Below, piece by piece: positions 34,303 through 44,613 of a DNA stretch of 64,000 bases. The notes under the pieces were generated by a model, which searched no databases, was not told the origin of the DNA, and saw only the letters and a list, made by a program, of their open reading frames with translations. Source of the DNA: an uncultured Alphaproteobacteria bacterium (GTDB lineage Bacteria; Pseudomonadota; Alphaproteobacteria; Caulobacterales; Caulobacteraceae); assembly GCA_903822175.1 (NCBI GenBank), contig CAIJOB010000040.1, forward strand, positions 248,001-312,000, given 5' to 3'. A program made the translations under genes and the position numbers. The number at the start of each line of letters is the position of its first letter. Position 1 is the first letter of the stretch.

Positions 34303-36222
34303 ATGGCTGATACGGCCGGCGGCGCCCCCGAGGCGTCCGAGGAGTCGCATCCCTCCCCGCATTCCGAGAGTTTCTGGGCCCTGGCTTTGGGCTCCATGGG
34401 CGTGGTGTTCGGCGATATCGGCACCAGCCCGCTCTACGCCATGCGCGAAGCCCTGCGGCACACCCGCGCCACGGTCTCGCCGGAGCTGGCGGTGCTGGGC
34501 GTCGTCAGCCTGGTCACCTGGGCGCTGATCCTCATCGTCACCGTCAAATACGTCGTCTTCCTCATGCGGGCCGACAACAAGGGCGAGGGCGGCACGCTGG
34601 CGCTGATGGCGCTGGCGCAGCGGTTCGTGCCGCGCCGGTCCGGCTGGGTGCTGCTGCTCGGCATGGCCGGCGCCGCGCTGTTCTACGGCGACGGCATCAT
34701 CACCCCGTCCATGACCGTGCTCTCTGCGGTGGAGGGCGTGCGCGACGCGCCTGGCGTGCCGCACGAGATGGCGCGGCTGACCGTGCCGATCTCGGCCGGC
34801 ATCCTGATCATGCTGTTCCTGACCCAGGCGCGGGGCACCGCCAGCGTCGCCAAGCTGTTCGGGCCGGTCTGCGCGGTCTGGTTCCTCGTTCTGGCGGCGC
34901 TGGGCGTCTATCATATCGCCGAGGACCCGACTATTTTCCGGGCGCTCTCGCCGCACTACGGGATCATCTTCCTGTGGGACAACGGCTTCCTGGGGTTCGT
35001 GATCCTGGGCAGCGTCTTCCTGGCGGTGACCGGGGCGGAGGCGCTCTACGCCGACATGGGCCACTTCGGCCGCAATCCCATACGTGCGGCCTGGCTGATC
35101 TTCGTGCTGCCGGCCCTGCTGCTCAACTATCTGGGCCAGGGCGCGATGGTGATCCATCACCCCGCGACCCACGGCAATCCGTTCTTCGAGATGATCCCGC
35201 AGGCGGTCTATTGGCCGGTGCTGATCCTGGCCACGCTTGCCGCCATCATCGCCAGCCAGGCGGTGATCACCGGCGCCTTCTCGCTCACCCAGCAGGCGGT
35301 GCAGCTGGGCCTCTTCCCGCGCATCGCGATCCTGCGAACCTCCGAGACCCAGGCCGGCCAGATCTATGTGCCGCAGGTGAACCGCGCCCTGATGATCGGG
35401 GTGCTGGTGCTGCTGTTTGTGTTCCGCAAGTCCGACAACCTGGCCGCCGCCTACGGCATCGCGGTGACCGGCGCGATGTTCGTCGACACCCTGCTGTTCT
35501 TCGTCATCGTGCGCTGGATGTGGAAGCGGCCGCTGTGGCAGGCGATCGGCGCGGCCAGCGGCTTCGCCGTCCTCGACGTGACCTTCATCTCGTCCAACCT
35601 CTTGAAGATCCCCGACGGCGCCTGGATGCCGCTGGTGCTGGGCGCGGCGCTGATGGTGGTGATGTGGACCTGGACCCGCGGCGCGCAGATTCTCACCGAC
35701 AAGACCCGCCGCGATTCCGTGCCGCTGCTGGAGCTCTCTGAAATCCTCAAGGCCCGCGCCCCGCACCGCGCGCCCGGCACCGCGATCTTCCTGACCTCGG
35801 ACGCCTCGATGGCGCCCGTCGCCCTGATGCACAATCTCAAGCACAACAAGGTGCTGCACGAGAAGAACATCATCCTGACGCTGGAGACCGCCGAGACCCC
35901 GCGCGTCCCCGACAGCCAGCGGGTGCGGATCGAGCCGGTGAACGACGACTTCAAGAAGATCATCGTCTCCTACGGCTTCATGGAGAGCCCGAACCTGCCG
36001 AAGGCTTTGGGCCTATGCCGCAAGCTCGGCCTCAAGTTCGACATCATGGCGACCAGCTTCTTCCTTGGCCGCCGCTCGGTCGTGCCGTCGGCGCAATCCG
36101 GCATGCCGCTCTGGCAAGATAAGCTGTTCATCTTCCTGATGAAGAACGCCGCCAACCCCACCGACTTTTACAAGATCCCGCCCGGCCGGGTCGTGGAGCT
36201 GGGTACACAGGTGACCATATGA
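34303..36222 (+). CDS. kup: Kup/KUP low-affinity K+ transporter
   Basis: 639 residues with about 12 membrane helices and a soluble C-terminal domain (about 480-639). VFGDIGTSPLYAMREAL, NKGEGGTLALMALAQR, FYGDGIITPSMTVLSAVEGV and EALYADMGHFGRNPIR are invariant family motifs that build the K+ path. Kup takes up K+ with protons. The gene ends ELGTQVTI plus TGA 36220-36222, and a second CAGGTGACCATCTAG lies 35 bp downstream. It is divergent from an SDR gene, with a two-copy direct repeat in the leader region. Confidence 0.95.
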   Translation: MADTAGGAPEASEESHPSPHSESFWALALGSMGVVFGDIGTSPLYAMREALRHTRATVSPELAVLGVVSLVTWALILIVTVKYVVFLMRADNKGEGGTLALMALAQRFVPRRSGWVLLLGMAGAALFYGDGIITPSMTVLSAVEGVRDAPGVPHEMARLTVPISAGILIMLFLTQARGTASVAKLFGPVCAVWFLVLAALGVYHIAEDPTIFRALSPHYGIIFLWDNGFLGFVILGSVFLAVTGAEALYADMGHFGRNPIRAAWLIFVLPALLLNYLGQGAMVIHHPATHGNPFFEMIPQAVYWPVLILATLAAIIASQAVITGAFSLTQQAVQLGLFPRIAILRTSETQAGQIYVPQVNRALMIGVLVLLFVFRKSDNLAAAYGIAVTGAMFVDTLLFFVIVRWMWKRPLWQAIGAASGFAVLDVTFISSNLLKIPDGAWMPLVLGAALMVVMWTWTRGAQILTDKTRRDSVPLLELSEILKARAPHRAPGTAIFLTSDASMAPVALMHNLKHNKVLHEKNIILTLETAETPRVPDSQRVRIEPVNDDFKKIIVSYGFMESPNLPKALGLCRKLGLKFDIMATSFFLGRRSVVPSAQSGMPLWQDKLFIFLMKNAANPTDFYKIPPGRVVELGTQVTI

Positions 36223-36258
36223 GACGCGTGCGCCCTGGCGCCCAGGTGACCATCTAGC

Positions 36259-36591
36259 GTGCTCGACAGCGTCTCCTGGCCGACGATCTTCGCTTTTGTG
36301 GGCGACGCCATGTGGGTGATCGCGCTGGCCATCATGTTCGGCGCCTCGCGCCACGCCTGGGGGCAGACCACGGGCCGCGAGAAGCTGCCGTTCCTGGGCG
36401 GACAGATGTCGCGCGGCGTCGCGCTCTGGTTCCTGCCGGCTGCCGCCTTCATCGCCAGCCTGTGGCTCGCGCTGCAAGCCCGCGATGGCGATCCCGACAC
36501 CGCGATGATCGTCTTCGGCGTCCGCGCCGTCAGCGCCCCGCTCCTGGCGCTCCTGCACCTGCGATGGCTCAAGGACGCGCTCAGGCCCTAG
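36259..36591 (+). CDS. Small membrane protein, unknown function
   Basis: 110 residues from GTG 36259 with three predicted transmembrane helices (about 8-28, 55-70, 80-100). I do not recognise the family. The polar loop TTGREKLPFLGGQMSRG lies between helices 1 and 2. It starts 36 bp behind kup, just after a duplicated copy of the kup 3' end, and could be co-transcribed with it. GC3 and hydropathy make it a credible gene. Confidence 0.65.
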   Translation: MLDSVSWPTIFAFVGDAMWVIALAIMFGASRHAWGQTTGREKLPFLGGQMSRGVALWFLPAAAFIASLWLALQARDGDPDTAMIVFGVRAVSAPLLALLHLRWLKDALRP

Positions 36592-36608
36592 CCAGCACGA
36601 CGCTAGAC

Positions 36609-36637
36609 TTGAAACTGTCGCCCGTTCGCCCTTAAAG
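36609..36637 (+). promoter_or_regulatory. Predicted sigma-70-type promoter of argG
   Basis: TTGAAA (36609-36614) and TTAAAG (36632-36637) are spaced by 17 bp, and ATG of argG is at 36682. Both hexamers match the vegetative consensus well for such GC-rich DNA. Confidence 0.55.
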
Positions 36638-36681
36638 GCGCGAACCTTTTCTCCTCCAACTTCGTCAGGACGCTCAGCGCC

Positions 36682-37910
<1,229 letters not shown>

Positions 37911-37914
<4 letters not shown>

Positions 37915-38117
37915 GCGTCCAAGCGGTTGAACGGATAGCGGTCGCGGATCTGTAGCTGGAAGAAACGGCCCTTGGACTCCGCCTCCACGAAGGAGCGGTG
38001 AACCTCGCCCGGCACGCCGACATAGATGTAGGCCTCGCCGCTCACAAAGCGCACCAGCAGCTTGGTGCGCTCGGCGTCGTAGTCGATCTGGTCGATCGCC
38101 GTGGAATCCACGTCCAT
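37911..38117 (-). CDS. KTSC domain protein
   Basis: 68 residues. [20 protein letters not shown] followed by [20 protein letters not shown] and [14 protein letters not shown] is the KTSC fold (PF13619), except that the canonical K-T/S-C residues of lysyl-tRNA-synthetase-associated members are not obvious here. The function of free KTSC proteins is unknown. It overlaps the argG stop by four bases (CTAG). Confidence 0.85.
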
Positions 38118-38259
38118 GAGCCGTCTCCCGCGGTTGGCCGTTCCCAGGTCTCGGCTCCCATAACACTCGGGCGCGCAGAAGCGGTTCCCGCTGAACCCCG
38201 ATACATGGCAAGGTCATGCCCACGGCGACGCTTCGTTCGCCACCCGAGGGGGAACTCAC

Positions 38260-38667
38260 ATGATGATGGAACACCGCTGGACCGCCGTGGTCAGCCTGCT
38301 GGCGCTGCTGATCTATTTCTGGATGAGCCTCAACGTCGGCCGCGCGCGCGGCAAGACCGGCATCGCCGCGCCGGCCATGACCGGCGACCCGATCCTCGAG
38401 CGCGCCGTGCGCGTGCACTACAACACGCTGGAATGGCTGCCGATCTTCCTGGTCAGCCTGTGGCTGTTCGCCATCTATTGGAACGAGCTGGTCGCCGCCG
38501 GCGTGGGCGTCGTCTGGATCGTCGGGCGGGTGATCTATTCCACCGGCTACATGGCCGATCCTGGCAAGCGCAGCACCGGCTTCCTGATCCAGCTGGCGGC
38601 GGTCGCGGTTCTACTGTTCGGGGCGCTCGGCAAGATCGTCTGGAGCCTGGCGACCGGCGGGGCCTAG
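38260..38667 (+). CDS. MAPEG family membrane protein
   Basis: 135 residues with four membrane helices. The region VGRARGKTGIAAPA then RAVRVHYNTLEWLPIFLVSL is the MAPEG motif (E-R-x-x-x-x-N-x-x-E). Eukaryotic members are glutathione transferases and leukotriene C4 synthase; bacterial ones are of uncertain role, perhaps detoxification. AGGGGGA lies 10 bases before ATG 38260. Its stop shares CTAG with the convergent DUF4337 gene. Confidence 0.9.
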   Translation: MMMEHRWTAVVSLLALLIYFWMSLNVGRARGKTGIAAPAMTGDPILERAVRVHYNTLEWLPIFLVSLWLFAIYWNELVAAGVGVVWIVGRVIYSTGYMADPGKRSTGFLIQLAAVAVLLFGALGKIVWSLATGGA

Positions 38668-39230
38668 AGCAGGAACCCGATCGCGGCCACGGCGAGCCCT
38701 GCCAGGCCCAGGCCGATCGAGCCCAGCCAGAAGGCCTTGCGCCGGGTGATGATCGCCACGGTGCAGATGGCGATGCCGATCTCCAGCAGGGTCGCGCCTG
38801 CGGTCAGCCAATGGTGGTGGTGTTCGTGCGCACGGCTGACCGCCATCAGCTTGTCGCGCTCCGCCTCGTCTTCGGTCGCCGTCTTCTTGACCTCGGCCTG
38901 CCTGGTCGTCTGCTCCTTGGCGGTGTCGGCGTATTTCGCCGCCTTGGGCCCGCCAGCGTCGGCGGCGATGCCGTAGATGTGCTTCTTCAGGCTGTCGGCT
39001 TGGTATTCGTCCCAGGCGTCGGTGGCCTTGTCCTGGCTCAGCACCGCCTCGCTGGATGAGGTGATCGCCCCACCCGCCTCGATGGTCTCCAGGCTGCCCA
39101 CCGCTGCCGCCAGGACCGCCAGGACCGCGATGGTGATCGAGACCCGGTTGATGAAGGGGTCATGCTCGTGGGCCGCGTGTTCGGCGTGCTCGGCGTGTTC
39201 GTGGGCTTCGAGCGCGGGGTCGTGGGTCAT
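38664..39230 (-). CDS. DUF4337 family membrane protein
   Basis: 188 residues. A His/Glu-rich N-terminus (HEHAEHAEHAAHEHD) precedes a first membrane helix near 30-48. A long soluble helix (about 60-130, DAWDEYQADSLKKHIYG) follows, then a second His cluster (HEHHHHW) and two membrane helices at 140-188. This arrangement is that of DUF4337 (PF14235). The His runs could bind metal. Function unknown. The gene overlaps MAPEG by CTAG. Confidence 0.85.
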   Translation of the reverse strand: MTHDPALEAHEHAEHAEHAAHEHDPFINRVSITIAVLAVLAAAVGSLETIEAGGAITSSSEAVLSQDKATDAWDEYQADSLKKHIYGIAADAGGPKAAKYADTAKEQTTRQAEVKKTATEDEAERDKLMAVSRAHEHHHHWLTAGATLLEIGIAICTVAIITRRKAFWLGSIGLGLAGLAVAAIGFLL

Positions 39231-39308
39231 GGGGTTCCCTGAGGCGGCCTCTGCAAGCTGTTGCGGCTTGGTGTAGCTGACCCGCGCCCGAGAGACAAAA
39301 CTCCCATG

Positions 39309-39341
39309 AAAAAACCCTGGCCGCTCGCGCGGGCCAGGGTT
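39309..39341 (-). terminator. Rho-independent terminator of PEPxxWA-CTERM gene 1
   Basis: AACCCTGGCC (39313-39322) pairs with GGCCAGGGTT (39332-39341) around a 9-nt loop. On the minus strand it is followed by six U. It lies 40 bp behind the stop of the gene at 39381. Confidence 0.85.
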
Positions 39342-39380
39342 CGTTTCTTCGGCTGGAGCCTCGCGGCCCGCCGTCAGGTC

Positions 39381-40073
39381 TTAGGCGGTCAGAGCCGAAC
39401 GGCGCTTGCCGCGCAGCATCGCGCCCGCCGCGCCGAAGCCCACGATCATCAGGGCCCAGGACGCCGGTTCCGGCACCGCAGTGAGGGTACCGCCGAAGTT
39501 ATCGGCTTCGAAAGCATCCGAACCGCTGCCGAACGTGATCGAGGACACCTTGGCGCCATGGAAGTCGTAATAGACGCGGAAGCCCTTGGTGCGGTCGCCG
39601 GCGAAGTCGTCACCGTTCCAGATCGCCGTGCCGTTGAGCGTCTGCGGGGCGGCGCCGATGATGTTGAAGGTCATGCTGTTATAGGTGTCGGGCGAGCCCA
39701 TGTAGAAGCTGAAGCTGGTCAGCGCGTAACCCGGGTTCGCCGAAAACGTCGAGGTCTGGCTGCCCTGCACGGACTCGTAGGCAGTGTCGTCCGCAAGGTA
39801 GGGATTGCCGCCTTGGCAGCAGTCTAGGGCGCCGCCCGAATAGGGCGGCGGCGCACTGTTGCTGATGCTGCCGATCGGCACAAAGGCCGGCACGACGTTG
39901 CCGGTGAAGGAAACATTCGGCGCCACGTAGCCGTCGAAGTCATCGAGCAGGCTTCCCACGTTGACGGCCAGTTGGTCCTGGGACGTGCCAGTGACGGTGA
40001 TTGTCGCGTTGGCCGCGCCGGCCATCGTCAGAAAAGCCGCCGCGGCAGCGACGGCAAACAGCTTCATGTTCAT
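39381..40073 (-). CDS. PEPxxWA-CTERM exported protein (paralogue 1)
   Basis: 230 residues. The signal peptide is MKLFAVAAAAAFLTMAGAAN. The C-terminus has the sorting tripartite signal: [10 protein letters not shown], a hydrophobic helix (IVGFGAAGAML), and a basic tail (RGKRRS). This PEPxxWA variant is recognised by the exosortase/archaeosortase-type systems of Sphingomonadales and Caulobacterales, and the protein is probably handed to the outer surface. The body is beta-rich with LTSFSFYMGSPDTYNSMTFN, shared with the gene at 41335. GGALDCCQGGNPY contains the only cysteines. It has its own terminator. Confidence 0.88.
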   Translation of the reverse strand: MNMKLFAVAAAAAFLTMAGAANATITVTGTSQDQLAVNVGSLLDDFDGYVAPNVSFTGNVVPAFVPIGSISNSAPPPYSGGALDCCQGGNPYLADDTAYESVQGSQTSTFSANPGYALTSFSFYMGSPDTYNSMTFNIIGAAPQTLNGTAIWNGDDFAGDRTKGFRVYYDFHGAKVSSITFGSGSDAFEADNFGGTLTAVPEPASWALMIVGFGAAGAMLRGKRRSALTA

Positions 40074-40260
40074 CAGATAACCCCATTTGGCCGCCGTTTC
40101 CCCCGAACGGGATCGCCGACTTCGACCTTAACCATATGGCGTTCTTATTCCGACTGGGAGTCGATTCGCCTAGCGGGCGAGTAGATTTACGCCGTTACGC
40201 CGACATAGGCCGGCGCCCGCCGGAGCGGGGCCGTTTACCTACGGAAATCGTGCGGAAATT

Positions 40261-40335
40261 TGGAGCGGGCGAAGAGATTCGAACTCTCGACCCCAACCTT
40301 GGCAAGGTTGTGCTCTACCACTGAGCTACGCCCGC
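40261..40335 (-). tRNA. tRNA-Gly(GCC)
   Basis: 75 nt with encoded CCA. On the minus strand the acceptor GCGGGCG pairs with CGCCCGC, the D arm is GCTC-AGTGGTA-GAGC, the anticodon arm is CAACCTTGCCAAGGTTG (anticodon GCC), and the T arm has TTCGAAT. Base 73 is U, followed by CCA. It lies alone between a PEPxxWA-CTERM gene and the DUF6065 gene, all on the minus strand. Confidence 0.97.
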
Positions 40336-40422
40336 GCTCCTCAGGGTCAATTGCGAGAAGCAACCGCCCCGAAAATTCGAGAGGCGGCTTATGGCAGACA
40401 CCCCCCTGGTTTGCAAGGCGTC

Positions 40423-41184
40423 CTAGCGCCTGAATTTGGGTTCCTTCAGGCGGCGCTTGTTGACGTGGTCCTCGCGCGCGGGCGCGATCTCCTCGGGATA
40501 CTCGCCCTTGAAGTAGTAGCGCTGCCAGGCCTCCTTGGTGGCCTCTGGGTCCTGACGGAAGATCCGCTGGTTGAACTCGGTGCGGTGCTTCTCCCAGACC
40601 CCGTACTGGTGGGCGAGCTCGGGGTTGGAATCCAGGTGCTTAATCACCGGCTGGATGTCGTGCAGGAACTTGTCCTGGATCAGCGTGATGAAGCAGAAGG
40701 GCTCGCCCTTCTCGAAGCGCACCTTGCCCGGCCGGGTGAACAGCCAGTTCATCGTGAAGGGAAATGGCAGCCAGTCGGTCTCCACCACGCCCGAGAGCGC
40801 CTGGATGCCGTCCTTGATGTGGTTGGGCGACCCCATGGCCATCATCGACCAGCCGGGCGGCGTCTTGAACATGTAGCCGGTGTGCATGGTGATCACGCCA
40901 TGGCTGAAGTGGCTCTTGGCGAAGCGGCTGAAGTGCGGGTGCGGCGTGTCGGTGGAAAGCTTGATGTCGTCCTGGTGGATGCCGCCGTTCCACTCGGCGG
41001 TGAAGGCCATAGGGCAGAGGATCTCCCAGCCCGAGGTGTTGGCCATGTTCATCGGCAGGCAGCGGTAGGCGTGGCGGGCGTGGAAATTGTCCATCCAGTC
41101 GCGCGGCTGGCGCCCCGGCACGATCTGCGGCGGCGTCACCCCCGGCTCGACCGTGGGATAGCACTCCAGTTCCAGGGGCGGCAT
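40423..41184 (-). CDS. DUF6065 family protein
   Basis: 253 residues from ATG 41184, no signal or membrane segment. Notable conserved segments are MANTSGWEILCPMAFTAEWN, GIHQDDIKL, SHFSHGVITMHTGYMFKT, and DWLPFPFTMNWLFTRPGKVR. The fold and function of the family are unknown. The many Trp, His and Phe residues and the 'F..GVITMHTGY' pattern give the impression of a small-molecule or cupin-like binding pocket, which is only a guess. It lies between two PEPxxWA-CTERM genes and next to a tRNA. Confidence 0.75.
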   Translation of the reverse strand: MPPLELECYPTVEPGVTPPQIVPGRQPRDWMDNFHARHAYRCLPMNMANTSGWEILCPMAFTAEWNGGIHQDDIKLSTDTPHPHFSRFAKSHFSHGVITMHTGYMFKTPPGWSMMAMGSPNHIKDGIQALSGVVETDWLPFPFTMNWLFTRPGKVRFEKGEPFCFITLIQDKFLHDIQPVIKHLDSNPELAHQYGVWEKHRTEFNQRIFRQDPEATKEAWQRYYFKGEYPEEIAPAREDHVNKRRLKEPKFRR

Positions 41185-41267
41185 GTCTCGGCTCGACCTC
41201 AACTCAGCGGTGGGTACGCCAAGACCTAAAGCAGCGGCCCGCGCCAAGGTCCAGCGGGCAAAGAAAA

Positions 41268-41295
41268 GCCCCGGCCGCTTCGCAGCGACCGGGGC
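41268..41295 (-). terminator. Rho-independent terminator of PEPxxWA-CTERM gene 2
   Basis: GCCCCGGCCGCT (41268-41279) and AGCGACCGGGGC (41284-41295) pair with one mismatch around a UUCG-like loop. The minus strand continues into TTTTCTTT. It is 40 bp behind the stop of the gene at 41335. Confidence 0.8.
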
Positions 41296-41334
41296 AGGAG
41301 GTCTTCCGTCAAACTGTTCGGGGCCGAAGAGGCC

Positions 41335-42060
41335 TTAGGCGGCGGTGGCGACAGCCATGCGGCGACGGCTGCGCAGGGCGACGCCCGCGCCGCCGAAGCC
41401 GATGATCATCAGGGCCCACGACGCCGGCTCCGGCACGCCGGCCGCGATGCCGGCCACTTCGCTGATTTCGAAGGCGTTGGTGTTGCTGCTGCCCAGAACG
41501 ACGCTCTCGATCGGCTTGGAGAAAGTCAGCGTCAGACGGCCGTTGGTGTTGCCGCTCTGCTGATCACCGTTCGATTGGGTGATGGTGTGTTCTGCAACCC
41601 AGGCGCCACTGTTGACCGGCAGCTCGAAGGTGCCGTCGGCGTACTGGAAGGCCATGGTGTTATATTGATCGATCGAGCCGATGTAGAAGCTGATCTCGGT
41701 CAGGCCATGCGCGAAGTTGAGCGTGGCCGTCTCACCGGCCTGGACCGACAGATATTGCGTACCGTCGCGGCCCGTGGCCGGGTCATAGACACTGGCGGTC
41801 GAAGGAACCGCCGGCGCGGCGCTGACGCCGCCGGTCGAGCCGGTATAGAGCTGGGCCGTGCCGCTGATTGACACGCCGGGCAGCGAGAAGGTGGTGTTGG
41901 ACAGAGCCGGGCCGCCTTGGAACTGGGTGATGTCGGACTCACCGGCGTTCAGGCCCCAGGCCAGCGGGTCGAAGAAGGCCGAAATGACGGCGGCGTTGGC
42001 GGAGCTCGCCACGAGGGCGGTCGCAGCGGTCGCGGCCAGGGCCAGGAGGCGAAACTTCAT
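41335..42060 (-). CDS. PEPxxWA-CTERM exported protein (paralogue 2)
   Basis: 241 residues with a signal peptide ([20 protein letters not shown]). The C-terminal sorting signal is [20 protein letters not shown] followed by the basic LRSRRR. The beta-rich body contains [20 protein letters not shown], aligned with the same segment of the protein at 39381, and [12 protein letters not shown] before the signal. There is no cysteine. Likely a secreted or surface protein sorted by an exosortase outside the window. It has its own terminator and is divergent from the YbaK-type gene. Confidence 0.88.
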   Translation of the reverse strand: MKFRLLALAATAATALVASSANAAVISAFFDPLAWGLNAGESDITQFQGGPALSNTTFSLPGVSISGTAQLYTGSTGGVSAAPAVPSTASVYDPATGRDGTQYLSVQAGETATLNFAHGLTEISFYIGSIDQYNTMAFQYADGTFELPVNSGAWVAEHTITQSNGDQQSGNTNGRLTLTFSKPIESVVLGSSNTNAFEISEVAGIAAGVPEPASWALMIIGFGGAGVALRSRRRMAVATAA

Positions 42061-42166
42061 AGGTCCGGTCTCTCAGACTGAGGCTGGGAGAACGGTGTCG
42101 TCCCAGCGTGGTGCAAAACGGCGCAGGGGTTTGCGGCCGCAGCCCAAGCTGTGCAATCCAGGGGCC

Positions 42167-42676
42167 ATGAAGAGCCGCGCCGACCTGATGGCCCTGCTGG
42201 CGAGCCTGGGCGCCGAAACCTCGACCGTCGACCATCCGGCCGTCTTCCGGGTCGGCGAGGGCGAGGAGATCAAGGCGGCGATCTCCGGCGCTCACACCAA
42301 GAACCTGTTCCTGAAGGACGCGAAGGGTCAGCTGTGGCTGATCTCAGCCGCCGACCACACGCAGATCGACCTGAAGCGCCTGCACCAGGTGATCGGCTCG
42401 GCCAGGCTGTCGTTCGGCAGCGCGGAGTTGATGGAGGCGACGCTTGGAGTGACCCCCGGCTCGGTCACCGCCTTTGCGCTGATCAACGACCAGGCTGACC
42501 ACCGCGTGCGCTTCGTGCTCGACCGCGTGCTCGCCGAGGCTGACCGCGTGAACTTCCATCCGCTGACCAACACCGCGACCACCGGGATCGGCCAGCCCGG
42601 TCTTCGGGCGTTCTTCGGCGCCGTTGGGGTCGCGCCGATGATTGTCGATTTTTCGGAAATGGCGGTTGTCGGCTAG
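42167..42676 (+). CDS. YbaK/ProX-type aminoacyl-tRNA deacylase
   Basis: 169 residues from ATG 42167. The family core reads [20 protein letters not shown], with FSSAEL-type [20 protein letters not shown] and the C-terminal [12 protein letters not shown]. Members hydrolyse mischarged Ala-tRNAPro or Cys-tRNAPro and act as free-standing editing factors. The invariant lysine is probably K45 of HTKNLFLK. It is 82 bp upstream of cnoX in the same direction. Confidence 0.9.
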   Translation: MKSRADLMALLASLGAETSTVDHPAVFRVGEGEEIKAAISGAHTKNLFLKDAKGQLWLISAADHTQIDLKRLHQVIGSARLSFGSAELMEATLGVTPGSVTAFALINDQADHRVRFVLDRVLAEADRVNFHPLTNTATTGIGQPGLRAFFGAVGVAPMIVDFSEMAVVG

Positions 42677-42758
42677 CCACGCGCGTTGAAGCTGTCGCGC
42701 GTCGGGACCATCTTGGCGACGCAAGCGTTTGAAGACACCAGTCCAAGGGATTTGAGGC

Positions 42759-43661
42759 ATGAGCCTGATCGGGGAGACCGCCGGACCTGCGCCGGGTGAG
42801 ATCATCAAGGACGCCACCGACGCCAGCTTCATGGCTGACGTGGTCGAGGCCTCGCGCGACACCCCGGTGATCGTCGACTTCTGGGCCACCTGGTGCGGCC
42901 CCTGCCGCCAGCTGGGCCCGGCGCTGGAAAAGGCGGTCACCGCGGCCAAGGGCAAGGTGAAGCTGGTCAAGGTCGATATCGACAAGAACCCCGCCTACGC
43001 CGGTCAGCTGCGCGTGCAGTCGATCCCCGCGGTCTTCGCCTTCGTCGACGGCAAGCCGGTGGACGGCTTCATGGGCGCGCTCCCCGACAGCCAGGTGCGC
43101 GACTTCGTCGACAAGCTGGCCAAGGCCGGCGCCGGCGGGCCCTCGCCGATCGACGAGATTCTGCAGATGGCCAAGGAGTCGCTGGAGCTGGGCGACATAG
43201 GCGGCGCGGCCCAGGCCTATGCCCAGGTGCTGCAGGCCGATCCGCAGAACGTGAAGGCGCTGGGTGGGCTCGCCAAGGTCTACATGGCCACCGGCGACGT
43301 CGAGCGGGCCGGCGAGGTGGTCGCCATGGCCCCGCCGGACGCCAAGGACCCCGATCTGGACAGCGTCCGCGCCGCACTCGCGCTGGCCGCCGAGGCGCCC
43401 TCGGAGACCGCCCCGTTCGAAAAGCGCCTCGCCGCCAATCCCGACGACCACGAAGCCCGCTTCGAGCTCGCCAAGGCCCTGGCCGGCGGGCACAGGCTGG
43501 CCGAGGCGGCCGACGAGCTGCTGACTATCATCGAGAAGGACCGCGCCTGGAACGACGAGGCGGCCCGCAAACAGTTGCTCACCGTCTTCGAGGCCGCCGG
43601 CCAGATGTCGGAAATCTCCCGCAATGGCCGCCGTCGCCTCTCCGCCATCCTGTTCAGCTAG
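42759..43661 (+). CDS. cnoX: Thioredoxin-TPR co-chaperone, CnoX/YbbN-like
   Basis: 300 residues. An N-terminal thioredoxin domain (about 12-120) with an intact WCGPC (C46, C49) is followed by TPR-like helices (about 130-225, AAQAYAQVLQADPQNVKALG) and a C-terminal helical part (KRLAANPDDHEARFELAKAL). This is the CnoX layout; the protein holds unfolded clients and delivers them to GroEL or DnaK under oxidative stress. Caulobacter CnoX has the redox-active WCGPC that E. coli lacks. It is followed at 29 bp by a LON-domain gene. Confidence 0.93.
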   Translation: MSLIGETAGPAPGEIIKDATDASFMADVVEASRDTPVIVDFWATWCGPCRQLGPALEKAVTAAKGKVKLVKVDIDKNPAYAGQLRVQSIPAVFAFVDGKPVDGFMGALPDSQVRDFVDKLAKAGAGGPSPIDEILQMAKESLELGDIGGAAQAYAQVLQADPQNVKALGGLAKVYMATGDVERAGEVVAMAPPDAKDPDLDSVRAALALAAEAPSETAPFEKRLAANPDDHEARFELAKALAGGHRLAEAADELLTIIEKDRAWNDEAARKQLLTVFEAAGQMSEISRNGRRRLSAILFS

Positions 43662-43690
43662 GATCCCCTCTTTTTAAGATTGAGCGTGAC

Positions 43691-44350
43691 ATGGCGCCCT
43701 ACCGCCGCACCGCCGACCTGCCGCAGATGATCCCGGTGTTTCCGCTGGATGGCGCGATGCTGCTGCCCGGCGGCGACCTGCCGCTGCAGATCTTCGAGCC
43801 GCGCTACCTCAACATGATCGACGACGTCATGGCCGGCGACCGCATCATCGGCATGATCCAGACCCGCCAGGGCGGTGACCGTGAGCGGCCGAAGCTCTCC
43901 GACGTGGGATGCGCGGGCCGTGTCACCAGCTACGCCGAGACCTCCGACGGCCGCTACCTGATCACGCTCACCGGCGTCTGCCGCTTCGACGCCGGCGCCG
44001 AGCTGATCATCCCGACGCCCTACCGCCAGCTGCGCGCCCGCTATGACCGCTTCGAGGCCGACCTCTCCGAAGACGAGGCCGCTCAGGCCCCGGCCGCGGC
44101 GCGCAGCCGCTTCGCCAAGGCGCTCAAGCGCTACCTCAACCGCCGCGAACTCGACATCGACTGGGAGACCGCCCAGTCCGCGCCGCTGGAGGCCCTGGTC
44201 AATTCCCTGGCCATGGGCCTGCCCTTCGAGCCGGCGGAGAAACAGGCCCTGCTGGAGGCCCCCGACCTGGCTGGCCGTTTCGAGACGCTCTCGACCCTGC
44301 TGGAGATCGATGGCGAGGACGGCGATGACGAAGGCCATTCCTTGCAGTAG
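43691..44350 (+). CDS. LON peptidase substrate-binding domain protein
   Basis: 219 residues from ATG 43691. The stretch [20 protein letters not shown] followed by [15 protein letters not shown] is the N-terminal LAN (Lon N) domain, and [20 protein letters not shown] continues it. No ATPase or protease domain is present. Such proteins (PUA-like) are widespread in alphaproteobacteria downstream of the CnoX gene; their role is unknown but may be substrate recognition. It is probably co-transcribed with cnoX and the Trm112-like gene. Confidence 0.9.
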   Translation: MAPYRRTADLPQMIPVFPLDGAMLLPGGDLPLQIFEPRYLNMIDDVMAGDRIIGMIQTRQGGDRERPKLSDVGCAGRVTSYAETSDGRYLITLTGVCRFDAGAELIIPTPYRQLRARYDRFEADLSEDEAAQAPAAARSRFAKALKRYLNRRELDIDWETAQSAPLEALVNSLAMGLPFEPAEKQALLEAPDLAGRFETLSTLLEIDGEDGDDEGHSLQ

Positions 44351-44379
44351 CTCTTGGGGGTGCAGTAGGACTGCGCCCC

Positions 44380-44613
44380 ATGAGTGAGCCCGTCGCCACA
44401 CCGCCCGCCACCTCGGCGCCAGACGCCACAACGCCGGACGTCGATCCGCGCCTGCTGGAAATCCTGGTCTGCCCGGTGACCCACGGGCCGCTGGAGTATG
44501 ACCGCGCCAAGGCCGAGCTTATCAGCCGCGGTGCGCGCCTCGCCTATCCGATCCGCGACGGCGTGCCGATCATGCTGCCGGAAGAGGCGCGCGAGCTCGG
44601 CGATGCCGACTAA
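44380..44613 (+). CDS. Trm112/UPF0434-like protein
   Basis: 77 residues. After an Ala/Thr-rich N-terminus, the core reads [20 protein letters not shown] and [20 protein letters not shown], the Trm112 fold. In eukaryotes and archaea Trm112 activates methyltransferases, and bacterial forms are also proposed partners for RNA methyltransferases. Only the first zinc-type Cys is visible (one C), so metal is probably absent. It overlaps the next gene by 11 bp. Confidence 0.9.
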   Translation: MSEPVATPPATSAPDATTPDVDPRLLEILVCPVTHGPLEYDRAKAELISRGARLAYPIRDGVPIMLPEEARELGDAD

